Shown piece by piece: positions 1 through 10,410 of a DNA stretch of 64,000 nt. Within the stretch, counting starts at the first letter, position 1. Every line of letters starts with the position of its first letter. The stretch lies in the NCBI GenBank assembly GCA_021734075.1, contig JAIPJW010000005.1, positions 1 to 64,000 on the forward strand, written 5' to 3'. Origin of the DNA: Cephaloticoccus sp. (GTDB lineage Bacteria; Verrucomicrobiota; Verrucomicrobiia; Opitutales; Opitutaceae). The position numbers were made by a program, and so were the translations under genes. The notes below the pieces were generated by a model. That model made no database searches. It was not told where the DNA came from and saw only the letters and a list, made by a program, of their open reading frames with translations.

Positions 1-16
1 AAAATATGTTTGAAGC

Positions 17-3000
17 TCAGATGGCTTTGACTGCCTTGCGACGGCGATAGATGTAGGCGGCAAGACCGCCCAACATCATAAGGGCCCCCTACGTCGTGGG
101 CTCCGGGACCGGGGTGATGCGGGAATACTGCGTGTCGTATTCCGCCCAGTAGGCCCCGTCACCGTAACCCTCAAATTGAATCTGATTGAGCACGGTGCCC
201 AGGTTGGCCTCGTTGCGGACCAGCAAAAAGTCGGTGTAGTCGATCCAATTGCGAATGAAGAGCATGCTGTCCGGCGAGCTCATCAGCAGGTCATCGAGGT
301 AAAGGAAGTTCGCATCACAGACATTGCCGCCGGCAAAATCAATGATCGTCGTGCCGTCGATGGTCAGGTTGGCAAAAGTCTCGATCAAGCCCTCACCCCC
401 GGCCCCATTGAATTGCAGGATCGTTGCCCCGCCGTATTCGCTGCCCTTGAGGGTGACATTCGCGCTATCCGCGATCTGCTCGTCATTGTTCAGCTGCAGG
501 ATGTCCGTGCCTCGACCGTCTCCGACAAAAATGTCGCCCGTGATCGCAGTTGTATTGGCTGATTTGTTCAACGCCAAGGTGCCGTCGTTCACATAAACGT
601 CGCCCGTGAAGGTATTCGCTGTGCCGCCCGACAGGGTCAGCGTGCCGTCACCCGTCTTGGTCAGGCTGACCTCATTGGCTCCATTGTTCGCTATGACCGC
701 GCTGACATCGAGCCCTCCGGTGCCATAAATATTGGCAATAAGTTCACCCGCCCCGGCTCCACCGGCGGTCAGGGTGCCGTTGGTGATCGCGCTGGCGGTC
801 CCGATCGCCAACAAGCCTCCGGAAGTCAAATTGAGCGTGTAACCCCCGGCATCGACATCAATGCCCGCGCCCAATTTCATTGAATTCGCGCCCCGGTTAG
901 CGGTCAGGGTCTGATCCGAGGTGGGGGCGGCATTGGTGGTCGAAGTCCAGCCAGTCTGGCTGCCCGTATTGTAGCCGGCGTAGGCTACCACATCGGTATT
1001 GTTGCCACTATGCGCCGCAAAATCCGTGCCGTTGACCGTCGCATAGGCGAGGATGCCATTGGTCAGGGTGGGTGCGGTGGAGAAACGCACATCCGAACTG
1101 GTATTGGGCAACCCAAAGTCCAGAGTCGCCCCGGTATTTCGCGTAAGGGAACCAAAGGTCAGTCGGGTGCTGCCCGTGCCGGCCCGGGTGGAATTAATGG
1201 TGTTGGCACCGCTGCTGAGGGTCAGGGCCCCGGCAGTCTCCGTGCTGGTGGTGTTGCTCCGGCCAATCAGGGCGATGGTGCCACCAGCCAAGGACACGGC
1301 TGCACTATTGGCCAATCGGGTGGTGTCACTGGACAAGGTGTTGTCCATCGAGAACGTGCCGCCCTCTTGCACCGTCAATCCAGTGATAGAATTAAGGTTT
1401 CCCGTGGATTCCAAAGTCAGGGTCGCCCCCTTGACCGTGACGGTGCCCGCCAGCGTGTTGTTGCCCCGCATGGCCAGATTGCCATCGCCGACCACCGTCA
1501 GGCTGCCGTTGCTGATCACGCGGTTCATGCGGGCATCGGTCGTGGCACTGCCGTCAACCACCTTGATGGTCCGGTTGGCCCCACCCAGATTTACCGTGTT
1601 GTTGAATATCAGGGTGCGGTTGGCGCTTTGCGATCCAAGGATCAAGGTGTCCCCGTCACCGATAAAGTTGGCGGTCGATCCCCAAGTCAGAGCCGTGGTG
1701 GCATTGTTGTTCAGCGTCACGGTGCGATTACTGCCCGAGGCCGAAAAACCACCATCACCGGACCACTGCACCTGGCCGCCACCAGTCCCCAGATTACCGG
1801 TGAAGTTGCCCGTCAGCTCACGCACACCGCCATTGAGCACCAAATTGCTGCTGCCCGAAATATTTCCCCGCAAGGCGCCGCCCTGGATTTCAGTCGCCCC
1901 GGTGTAACTGTTGGTGCCGGTTAGGTTCAGGGTGCCTTCTCCGGTTTTGACCAACCCACCCCCGGTTCCGGTCAGATTGCCGGACAGCGTGCCATCCACG
2001 GTCGCCGACCCGTTGGCGACCCGGACTTCACGGGAGGCTCCGCCCAAATTGATCGCATTGGTGAAGGTCACCATCGCGTTGGCGTAGTCCGAACTGAGCA
2101 ATAGCGCATTGTTGGTCGGCACAAAACTGCCCGAGCCCCAGGTCATCGTGCCGCCCGAAAGCGTCACGGTGCGGTTGGCGCCGAAAGCCGAAAAGCCCCC
2201 ATCACCGGTCCACTGCACCTGGTCCGAACCCGTGCCCACGCTGCGGTTAAACGTGGTGTTGACCCCGATTTCCAGCACGCCCCCGTTCAGTTGCAAATTG
2301 CCGCCGGTATATCCGTTGGTGGAGAAACCGCCGGCCAGGGCGTTGGAACTTCCGCTGATGCGCAGGACCCCGTCGTTGATGACAGTGGCGCCGTTCCAGG
2401 CGTTGCTGCCATTGGTCAATTCCACCACGCCTTCGCCACGCTTGGTAAGGGTAAAGCTGCCCGCCCCGTCGGATACGACACCGCTCAAGGTCAACACCCC
2501 GGCACGCGAGCCAATGCCACTGTCCGCAGCCAGGGTGATGTTACCCGCAAAACTGTTGATCCCGCCGTCGTTGTAGATCGCCCCGACCTGGCCTTCGCGA
2601 CCGCGATAGATCCCCTGCCCGCTGATCGTGACGGATTCCGCCGTGGTGTAGTTGACGGAGCCGCTCACCGTCGGGGCGCGGAATGCCAGGGTGCCGCCAT
2701 CCGCAACCGTCGTGGTGCCTGCCGTGGTGCCCAGGGCACCGTTGGTGGTCACCACGGCCATGCCGCTGTTCACATTAACGTCACCGGTCCAGGAAGTGTT
2801 GTTGTTGTTGAGCGTCACGATACCCGTGCCGTTCTTGTTCATGTCACCGGATCCCACGATCGCCCCGTTGAAATTCGTCGCGCCGGTGCCGTTCACATCG
2901 ATCTCATTGCCGTTGGTGGCAACCGTGCCGTTGATACACAGCGTGCTGAAGGAATAGTTGTTGATCCGCAGCTGCTCCACCACATCCAGATCGACATTGA

Positions 3001-4234
3001 TATGATGCTGCCCCTGCGCCCCGTTGTAGTCGTTGACATTGATGGAAGGCAGGCCGGCCTGCAGTGCGTCACCCAAGGTCAGGGTCCCGGTGCCATTGAT
3101 CGAATAGTTGAGTGCCGAATCGAAGGTAAGGGAGCGAACCTCCTCATTGGAGTTCATTGTCACCGTCTGGTTCACTCCGGTCAAAGGGGCATTGCCAAAA
3201 AGAATGTCCGCATCCGGAGTCGGAACCGCATCATCGACCCAATTGCCGGATGTGGTCCAACTGCTGCCACTGCCACCATCATCCCATTCAAACGCGTCCG
3301 GCTGCCATGGCGACATCGTCACGGCCACATTGCGGACTTCATGAATTTCGTTGGCCCCGCCCGTCGCCCCGGTAAAGCCGATCTTGAAAGTGTCAGGCCG
3401 ATCATAGGACGAAAGATCCGCCGTGAAAACCGTGATGAAATCACCACTGGCGCCGAATTTCATATCGACCGTCAGCTGGTTGTTCGCATCGAGGGTCATT
3501 TTGAATGAGCGGTAATCAGCGCCGGACTGATCGGGACGTGAGGTGTAGGCCGGGAAATCCATCTGCCCGCCGCCGCTCAAGACACTCAAGTCACCTGAAC
3601 CATCAATAAAGTCGTAATTGCTGCTTTCCGGTCCGCGCACGGCGACAGAATTGGGCACGAAGCCCGTGCCCCCCACGCGGCCCTCCGTGGCGTTAGAATA
3701 GTTGCCCCAGTTATCCAACGCGAAACCCAGATAACCACCAGCCATCCCATCAATGCCGGTTTTTTGGGCATACCCCATGGAGCCGCCGTAGGCTCCAGGT
3801 GAAAAGCTCCCGGCATCCACCGCGCCATCAACCAGGAAAAACGTAATGCCGTCAGCCCCGGACCCATTGTAAAACGCGTAATCCATCGTGATCTCGATCT
3901 GGGCGTTGACCGAAAAAATGGCCGAATCAAACAATGCGTAGGTCGCCTGATTCCCGATATTTTCCGTGAGGCGCAACCAGCCGTCGCCCGGGGTGTCGAT
4001 GGTGTTGGCTGTGAGGTAGGGGTTGGTGGATCCAACCGAACCACCAAATACCCAACCTGAAGCAGTGGTATCCTTAAAGTCTGTGGTCACCGTGACCTGG
4101 GCCATTGCACCCATTGCAAATCCAAAGCCCAGCGCGCAAACAACCGCTTTCAGCAGGTGCAATGCTGAACGCTTGATCGCGCCGGTAATACAGGAGGGGC
4201 TCACTATGCGTATAAGGGAATGACCCCAGGCCAT
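17..4234 (-). CDS. Large secreted surface protein: N-terminal L-type-lectin-like region, autotransporter-associated beta-strand (PATR) repeats and PEP-CTERM signal; in-frame TAG at 89-91 separates VPEPTT from the TM/Arg tail
   Basis: ORF 89..4234(-) ends ...ITPVPEPTT*. Reading through the TAG gives GALMMLGGLAAYIYRRRKAVKAI* ending at 17. Repeats such as GEGTLNLTGTNSYTGATEIQGGAL are PATR-like; DGITFFLVDGA..GGYLGFALDNWGN is lectin-like. Confidence 0.8.
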
Positions 4235-4304
4235 GGAGTCAATCGGATATACCGACTGGGTATGGGTGGAGATTACTTAGGTAACCTACGTAGTAACAGG
4301 GGGG

Positions 4305-4967
4305 TTAACCCAACAATCCAGAATGTAAGTGCAATTGCCGGCCACAACGGGAAGCATGCGCAACATTATGGGTAACAAGCACAAGCGAAGTATTCGTTTC
4401 ACGGCATAACGTTAGCAGGAGCTCAATCACGACTTCGCCGGTATGCTCGTCCAGATTACCGGTCGGTTCATCAGCCAAAATCAAGCAAGGCTGATTCATG
4501 AGCGCCCGAGCCAAAGCCACGCGCTGGCGCTCTCCTCCCGAAAGCTGGTTTGGCAGATGACTGGACCGTTCACCCAACCCCACTCGATTTAACAAATCCC
4601 GGGCCCGCGCCTGCTCGGCGCGGCCAATTCTGCCCCGCATGCGCGCCGCCATCAGCACATTGGCCAACGCATCCATTTCCGGGATCAGATAAAAAGACTG
4701 AAAGACCATCCCCAAATATACGGCCCGGGCACTGGCGGGCAAATTTTCGGCACCGCTCCATGTGACCGTGCCCGCCTCGGGTTCATCCAGACGGGCAAGC
4801 AAATGCAACAAAGTTGATTTGCCGGTGCCGGACTCACCGCGAATGCTCACGGTCTCACTGGCGGCAACTTCCAGCGAGGCACCCCGCAATACTTCGATGC
4901 GCCGGTCCCCGCTCACAAAGGTCTTGTGCAGATCGTGCGCAGACAAAACTGATGCCGGTTTATTCAC
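4305..4967 (-). CDS. lolD: ABC transporter ATP-binding protein, LolD-like
   Basis: Walker A GESGTGKST, signature LSGGERQRVALARAL, Walker B LILADEPTGNLD. GTG start at 4967 overlaps the end of the upstream permease. Confidence 0.85.
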   Translation of the reverse strand: MNKPASVLSAHDLHKTFVSGDRRIEVLRGASLEVAASETVSIRGESGTGKSTLLHLLARLDEPEAGTVTWSGAENLPASARAVYLGMVFQSFYLIPEMDALANVLMAARMRGRIGRAEQARARDLLNRVGLGERSSHLPNQLSGGERQRVALARALMNQPCLILADEPTGNLDEHTGEVVIELLLTLCRETNTSLVLVTHNVAHASRCGRQLHLHSGLLG

Positions 4968-6195
4968 TGCGCAAAGCCTCCACGGGTTTGAGCCGCGCCG
5001 CGCGCCATGCCGGCAAAAGGCCGGCCAGGGTGGAAATGACGATCGCACAGGCGATAATCAATGCGATGTCTTTGGGGGCGGAATAAGCGGGCAATTGGCT
5101 GAATTGGTAAAACCGGGTGAGCACGGCCTCACTGCCGGTCAATTCAGTAAAGACCCGGATAAGATCGTTGCGGAAATGCAGGAAGGTAAAGCCCAGCATC
5201 AGTCCGACCGCGGTGCCCGCCAAGCCGATGAAGAAGCCCTGAAAACAAAAACAGGCCGCCACATGGCGTGGTTTGGCGCCGAGGGCGCCGAGCAGCCCGA
5301 TCTCACGGGTCTTGCGCACCACCGAGATCAGCAGCGAACTCGCCACGGAAAAGGCGGCCACGATGATGATGAAAACCAGCAGGAAAAAGATCATGTTTTT
5401 CTCCAATTGCAGCACGAAGAGAAAATCCTGATTGGCCTCGATCCAGGAACGGGCGGAAGCATTGCGGTCGGGGCCGAGCGCCTGATTGATTTTGGCCGCG
5501 GCCTGATCGGCGTCGAGGCCCGGGGCAATCTTGATGTTGATACCATGCACGGCGTTGCCGAGCCCGTAGAGATCCTGCATGGTGCGCAGGGTCACTAGGA
5601 CAACTGAACTGTCGAGTTGCTGGTGGCCGATCTCAAATATGCCCACCACTTCCAGTTCCCGGGGCAACATCACCTCGTCGTTTTTCATCTTCTCCAACAA
5701 CAGCGGGGAATAAACCTGCACCACACTCCCCAACCGGGCCCCGAGGGAAATGGCCAGTTGGGCGCTGAGAATGACCGAATCGTCGTCCAGTGCGTCCAAT
5801 GATCCAATGCGCACAAAACGCCGCAGCGGCACCACGTCGCCCACGCGATTGATGTCGATGCCTTGAATGACCGGATATTCCGGTTTGCGGTCATACTCCA
5901 ACATCGCGACGCCTTCGGCGAATGGCGTCGCGGCCACCACTCCCGGCACTTGGGTAATGCGGGCCAACATCGCCTCGGGTTGGTCGATCAGACCATGGGC
6001 CCGGACCTGCACATCGCCCTGGGTATCCACGATCATCTGGCGAATCTGATGGCCAAAACCGCCCATCACCGAGACTGACACCACAAGCAGGGCCACGCCC
6101 AACGCCACCCCCAGCACCGAAATGGCGGTAAAAAATGGAAACCGCCGCCCAGTCGGGAATAGCTGCTTAAGGGCGAGGTAGAGATACCATGGCAT
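4960..6195 (-). CDS. LolC/LolE-family lipoprotein-releasing ABC permease
   Basis: N-terminal MPWYLYLALKQLFPTGRRFPFFTAISVLGVALGVALLVVSVSVMGGF and C-terminal FtsX-like TM region; adjacent to lolD-like ATPase. Confidence 0.85.
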   Translation of the reverse strand: MPWYLYLALKQLFPTGRRFPFFTAISVLGVALGVALLVVSVSVMGGFGHQIRQMIVDTQGDVQVRAHGLIDQPEAMLARITQVPGVVAATPFAEGVAMLEYDRKPEYPVIQGIDINRVGDVVPLRRFVRIGSLDALDDDSVILSAQLAISLGARLGSVVQVYSPLLLEKMKNDEVMLPRELEVVGIFEIGHQQLDSSVVLVTLRTMQDLYGLGNAVHGINIKIAPGLDADQAAAKINQALGPDRNASARSWIEANQDFLFVLQLEKNMIFFLLVFIIIVAAFSVASSLLISVVRKTREIGLLGALGAKPRHVAACFCFQGFFIGLAGTAVGLMLGFTFLHFRNDLIRVFTELTGSEAVLTRFYQFSQLPAYSAPKDIALIIACAIVISTLAGLLPAWRAARLKPVEALRSE

Positions 6196-6290
6196 GAATC
6201 AAAGCGGGAGGAACTGGGGCCTAGGCTGCAAACCCCATGATGGTTGGCGAGTGCTTTATCTGCGGGCGCAAGGCAGTGGACCCAGGATCC

Positions 6291-7787
6291 TCATGCGTTG
6301 CCGCCCGGGCGCAATTGGGGAAAGAGGATCACGTCGCGGATGCTCTCGGCTCCGGTCAGCAGAATGCATAGCCGGTCGATTCCAACCCCCATGCCCCCGG
6401 CTGGCGGCATGCCATGTTCGAGGGCGAGAAGAAAATCCTGGTCGATCGCCTGTTGATCGCCACCCGACTGGGCCTCAAACATTTCGCGCTGCACCATCGG
6501 ATCATTCTGTTCCGAATATGCCGGGGCCACTTCCATGCCGCCGATGCACAGCTCGAAGACATCAATCGTGGAAGGATCATCCGCCGTGATCTTGGCCAGC
6601 GGACAAAGCTGCTTGGGCAGGTGGGTGACAAAAGTGGGTTGGATCAGGGTCGGCTCGATTTTCTTGGAGAAGATCTCGTTGGTCACTTCGAAATCCTCCC
6701 AGTCAGGGGCACATTTCAATCCCAGCTTTTCCGCCGCGGCTATCTTCTCTTCCTTGCTGCGTTCAAACCAATCGGGATCGTTCGTTTCTACCCGCACCAG
6801 ATCCTTGTATTTGGCTTCACGCCACTCGCCCGCAAAATTGATTTCCTGACCGCTGGCCGCATGCTTGATGGTGGCGGTATTAAGCACGTTGGTGCAGAGG
6901 GTGGTGAGCATGTCCTTGATCAAAATCATCATGCCCCGGTAGTCGCTGTAGGCCTGATAAACCTCCAGCATGGTGAACTCGGGATTATGCCGGCGCGACA
7001 CCCCCTCGTTGCGAAAGATGCGGCCGATTTCAAACACCCGGTCAAAGCCACCCACCAACAGGCGCTTGAGCCGCAATTCCGTCGCAATCCGCAGCACAAA
7101 ATCCGTGTCCAAGGCGTTGTGATGCGTGACAAAGGGTCGGGCGGCCGCACCGCCGGCCGTGGACTCGAGGACCGGCGTCTCCACCTCGATAAAACGACGG
7201 GATTCCAGAAACCGCCGGATGTGCGATACGATCCGGGAACGCAAAAGCAGTCGCTGGCGCGATTCCTGGTTCACGATCAGGTCGAGATAACGCTGACGGT
7301 AAACTTGCTCGGCATCGCTGAGGCCATGCCACTTCTCGGGCAGGGGATGCAGCGCCTTGGCGACCAGGGTATAGCTTTCCGCCCGCACGGTGACCTCACC
7401 AGTCTTGGTTTTGAAAAGCGTGCCCGGCACGCCTATGATGTCGCCCAGATCGAGTTTTTTGAATGCCACATAGGCCTCATCGCCGATGGCATCCTTGCGG
7501 ACGTAAAGCTGGAGAATCCCGGCCTGATCAAGAATTTTGACAAACTGACTCTTGCCCATGTCGCGAATGACCACCAGGCGACCGGCCACGGCCACCTTGA
7601 CCGCATTGTCCTCACCTTCCACATAAGCTTTCAGGGCCTCATCCGAAAAATGCGTGGTCGGGAAACTGGCCCGGTAGGGATCCTGGCCCGCCGCCCGCAA
7701 TTCATGCAGCTTGGCAAGCCGCACCGCATGCTGGTCGTGGGAAATATCGAAAGGAGTGTCACTCATGGAAACGGAGGAATTAGCCAT
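6291..7787 (-). CDS. lysS: Lysyl-tRNA synthetase, class II
   Basis: Class II motifs: RSRIVSHIRRFLESRRFIEVETPVL, FEIGRIFRNEGVSRRHNPEFTMLE, GMGVGIDRLCILLTG. ORF is open further upstream; start taken at MANSSVSMSDTPF. Confidence 0.95.
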   Translation of the reverse strand: MANSSVSMSDTPFDISHDQHAVRLAKLHELRAAGQDPYRASFPTTHFSDEALKAYVEGEDNAVKVAVAGRLVVIRDMGKSQFVKILDQAGILQLYVRKDAIGDEAYVAFKKLDLGDIIGVPGTLFKTKTGEVTVRAESYTLVAKALHPLPEKWHGLSDAEQVYRQRYLDLIVNQESRQRLLLRSRIVSHIRRFLESRRFIEVETPVLESTAGGAAARPFVTHHNALDTDFVLRIATELRLKRLLVGGFDRVFEIGRIFRNEGVSRRHNPEFTMLEVYQAYSDYRGMMILIKDMLTTLCTNVLNTATIKHAASGQEINFAGEWREAKYKDLVRVETNDPDWFERSKEEKIAAAEKLGLKCAPDWEDFEVTNEIFSKKIEPTLIQPTFVTHLPKQLCPLAKITADDPSTIDVFELCIGGMEVAPAYSEQNDPMVQREMFEAQSGGDQQAIDQDFLLALEHGMPPAGGMGVGIDRLCILLTGAESIRDVILFPQLRPGGNA

Positions 7788-7892
7788 GCCCGCCCGCATG
7801 GGGCAAACGGAAACTACCGCCAACTTGAAAGTCATCCGGCCCAAATCGGAAGCGCTTGCGATCGTCGGCCCCGGCGTCAGGCTACGGGCACT

Positions 7893-9152
7893 GTGACCAA
7901 CCCGAATCTTCTGGTGTCGATTGTGGTCAGCGCCTGTCTCGGCGCCCTTATAGGTCTCATCCGTCAATGGAGTGACCAGACCGAGTATGAACAAGCCACC
8001 GATTTGGGCGGGGTGCGCACCTATACCTTCTGGGCGATGCTCGGCTGCATTGGCGCCGTTCTGAGTCCCGGACCCGTGCCCGTGCTGCTCATGGTGATCC
8101 TGGCGTTGGTGGGCGTTTTTCAAATCGTGGTGGCCCGCAATGGACCGATTGGCCATCCGGGCAGCACGACCTTCGCCGCAGCGTTGCTGACGGTCCTGGT
8201 GGGGGCACTAGTCTGGTGGCAATATCGCCAGGCCGCGGTGGTCGTCGCTGCGGTCACCATGGTTTTGCTGGGCATGAAGCAAACCATCCACGCTTGGACC
8301 CGCGCCTTCAAAATCGAGGACATCCGGGCGACGCTGCAATTTGTCGCCATCACCGGCGCCATTCTGCCCTTGGTTCCGGATCGCGAATTCGGCCCTTATG
8401 GCGGGTTCAATCCCTATTCGACATGGCTGATGGTCGTGCTCATCTCCGGCCTGGGCTTCGTGGGTTACATTGCCATGCGCTGGTTCGGGGCGAAAGCGGG
8501 CATATTCCTGACCAGCCTGCTCGGCGGCATTGCCTCGAGCACCGCCACCACCCTTGCCTTCAGTCGCAGAAGCCGGGAAGACCCCGCCCTGTCCGACGAA
8601 TATTCGTTGGCCGTCGTGACCGCCTGCAGCGTCATGCTGCCGAGAATAATCATCGCGGTCGGGGTGATCAATCCGGGTCTCGCCCTCATGCTGATCACCC
8701 CTTTTGCCTGCCTGATGCTGCCCGGGGTTGTTTTCGGGGGGTGGCACCTGCTGGTCAGCCGGTCCCCTTCAAATTTGACGGAACCCCCCCGGCTTTCCAA
8801 TCCTCTGTGCCTGACAACTGCGGTGAAGTTCGGTCTCCTCTATGCCCTGATTGCCTTTTTGGTAAAGGCAGCCACCCAGCTTGATCTGTTGAATTCCAGT
8901 CTGATTCCGCTGAGCTTCGTGTCGGGCCTGACTGATATGGACGCCATTTCACTTTCAATGGCAGCCAGTTCGGAGGCCCAGGCCATCCCCTACACCCTAG
9001 CAACGCGGGCAATCATCATTGCCGCGGTGGGAAATTCCCTGCTCAAAGCCGGTCTCGCCGCAAGCTTGGGCTCGCCATCGTTGCGGCGCAAGGTATCGCT
9101 CGTGCTCGGCCTCACTGCCGCCTTCGGCGTTGCCAGTCTGTGGCTGACCTAA
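7893..9152 (+). CDS. MgtC/SapB - DUF4010-type membrane protein
   Basis: GTG start VTNPNLLVSIVVSACLGALIGLIRQW; DUF4010-like GGIASSTATTLAFSRRSRED and multiple TM segments. Upstream extension of the ORF is antisense to lysS and not used. Confidence 0.75.
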   Translation: MTNPNLLVSIVVSACLGALIGLIRQWSDQTEYEQATDLGGVRTYTFWAMLGCIGAVLSPGPVPVLLMVILALVGVFQIVVARNGPIGHPGSTTFAAALLTVLVGALVWWQYRQAAVVVAAVTMVLLGMKQTIHAWTRAFKIEDIRATLQFVAITGAILPLVPDREFGPYGGFNPYSTWLMVVLISGLGFVGYIAMRWFGAKAGIFLTSLLGGIASSTATTLAFSRRSREDPALSDEYSLAVVTACSVMLPRIIIAVGVINPGLALMLITPFACLMLPGVVFGGWHLLVSRSPSNLTEPPRLSNPLCLTTAVKFGLLYALIAFLVKAATQLDLLNSSLIPLSFVSGLTDMDAISLSMAASSEAQAIPYTLATRAIIIAAVGNSLLKAGLAASLGSPSLRRKVSLVLGLTAAFGVASLWLT

Positions 9153-9161
9153 TCCCCCACC

Positions 9162-10322
9162 ATGAAAATCATCCTCAAGCTCCTCGCCGGCATGGCCGCC
9201 GGCATCTTGATCGGGTTGTATTCCCCCGACTGGTCCATCCGCACGCTCCTGACCGTGCACGAAGCGATCGGCCAGCTCATCAAGTTCACCATCCCGTTGA
9301 TCATCCTGTTCTATATCACCAACGGCATTGCCAGTTTACCGAGCAATTCCGGCAAACTGCTCGGTCGCACGGTCGGTTTTGCCTATGGTTCGACCCTGAT
9401 CGCCGGTATCTCGGCCTTTCTGGTGGCAAGCGTGATCCTGCCCTGGCTGGCCCCGGTCGCTGCCGAGGCCGGTCATGAATCCGTCTCCCGCGCCGCCTAC
9501 TTCAGTCTCGAAATCCCGCCGCTCTTCGGGGTGATCAGCGCGCTGGTCGCCGCCTTTGTTTTCGGCATCGGGATCAGTGCCAATCGCAGTGAAACCTTGC
9601 GTAACATTTTTTCCCAAGGCTGCACAGTCATCGAGGGTCTTTTGGGCAAGGTCATCATTCCCTTGTTGCCCCTTTATATTGCCGGGGTTTTTGCTGCGAT
9701 GGCCGCGGATGGCAGCGTCTTCACCACCTTGCATGCCTTCGGTAAAGTGCTGGTGCTCGTGGTAATCATGCACTGGGTGTGGCTCAGCCTGCTGTTTATC
9801 GTCACTGGTATCCTCAATGGTCGCTCGCCCCTGGAATTGATCCGCAACATGCTGCCCGCCTATTTTACCGCGCTCGGCACCATGTCCAGTGCCGCCACAA
9901 TTCCGGTCACGCTCCGCTCGGTCAAGGCCGCCAAGGTCAGCGAGCCGATTGCCAATTTCGTCGTGCCGCTCTGTGCCAACATTCACCTGTCGGGTTCCAC
10001 CATCACCTTGGTGACGTGCAGCAGTGCAGTCATGCTGATGACCCCCGGCGTTGGCATCGCTTCCCTGGGCGCCATGATTCCCTTCATCATGATGCTGGGC
10101 ATCATCATGATTGCGGCCCCAGGTGCACCCGGGGGAGCCGTGATGTCCGCTCTTGGTTTGCTCACTTCGATGCTCGGTTTCAACGAAACCCAGGTTGCCC
10201 TGATGATTGCACTCTACCTCGCGCAGGACAGCTTTGGCACCGCCACCAACGTGACCGGTGACTGCGTCATCGCGGTCTGGATGGACCGCTTCTTCGGCAA
10301 GCAGGTGGCCGTTGAAAATTGA
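9162..10322 (+). CDS. Dicarboxylate/amino acid:cation symporter (DAACS family)
   Basis: GltP-like features: TMSSAATIPVTL, NFVVPLCANIHLSGSTI, APGAPGG, QDSFGTATNVTGDCVIAVWMDRF. Confidence 0.9.
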   Translation: MKIILKLLAGMAAGILIGLYSPDWSIRTLLTVHEAIGQLIKFTIPLIILFYITNGIASLPSNSGKLLGRTVGFAYGSTLIAGISAFLVASVILPWLAPVAAEAGHESVSRAAYFSLEIPPLFGVISALVAAFVFGIGISANRSETLRNIFSQGCTVIEGLLGKVIIPLLPLYIAGVFAAMAADGSVFTTLHAFGKVLVLVVIMHWVWLSLLFIVTGILNGRSPLELIRNMLPAYFTALGTMSSAATIPVTLRSVKAAKVSEPIANFVVPLCANIHLSGSTITLVTCSSAVMLMTPGVGIASLGAMIPFIMMLGIIMIAAPGAPGGAVMSALGLLTSMLGFNETQVALMIALYLAQDSFGTATNVTGDCVIAVWMDRFFGKQVAVEN

Positions 10323-10331
10323 GGTGGATTG

Positions 10332-10410
10332 ATTGTAGGGCGGGGTCGCTGCCCCGCCAATTCGGTCTCATTTGATAATCGCGGCGGGATCAGCGATCCC
10401 GCCCTACAAT
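10332..10410. repeat. BIME-like pair of inverted REP-type hairpins
   Basis: ATTGTAGGGCGGGGTCGCTGCCCCGCC ... GGCGGGATCAGCGATCCCGCCCTACAAT. Outer arms are exact inverted repeats (ATTGTAGGGCGGG) and each unit is its own hairpin. Confidence 0.8.

Noticed and set aside
2291-3508. 405-aa plus-strand ORF
   Set aside because: Antisense shadow of the PATR gene; no recognisable domain, Gly/Arg/His-rich composition typical of antisense frames.
6414-7892. N-terminal half of the 912-aa ORF 6414..9152 as an extension of the DUF4010 protein
   Set aside because: It is the antisense frame of lysS; protein-like TM sequence begins only at the GTG at 7893.
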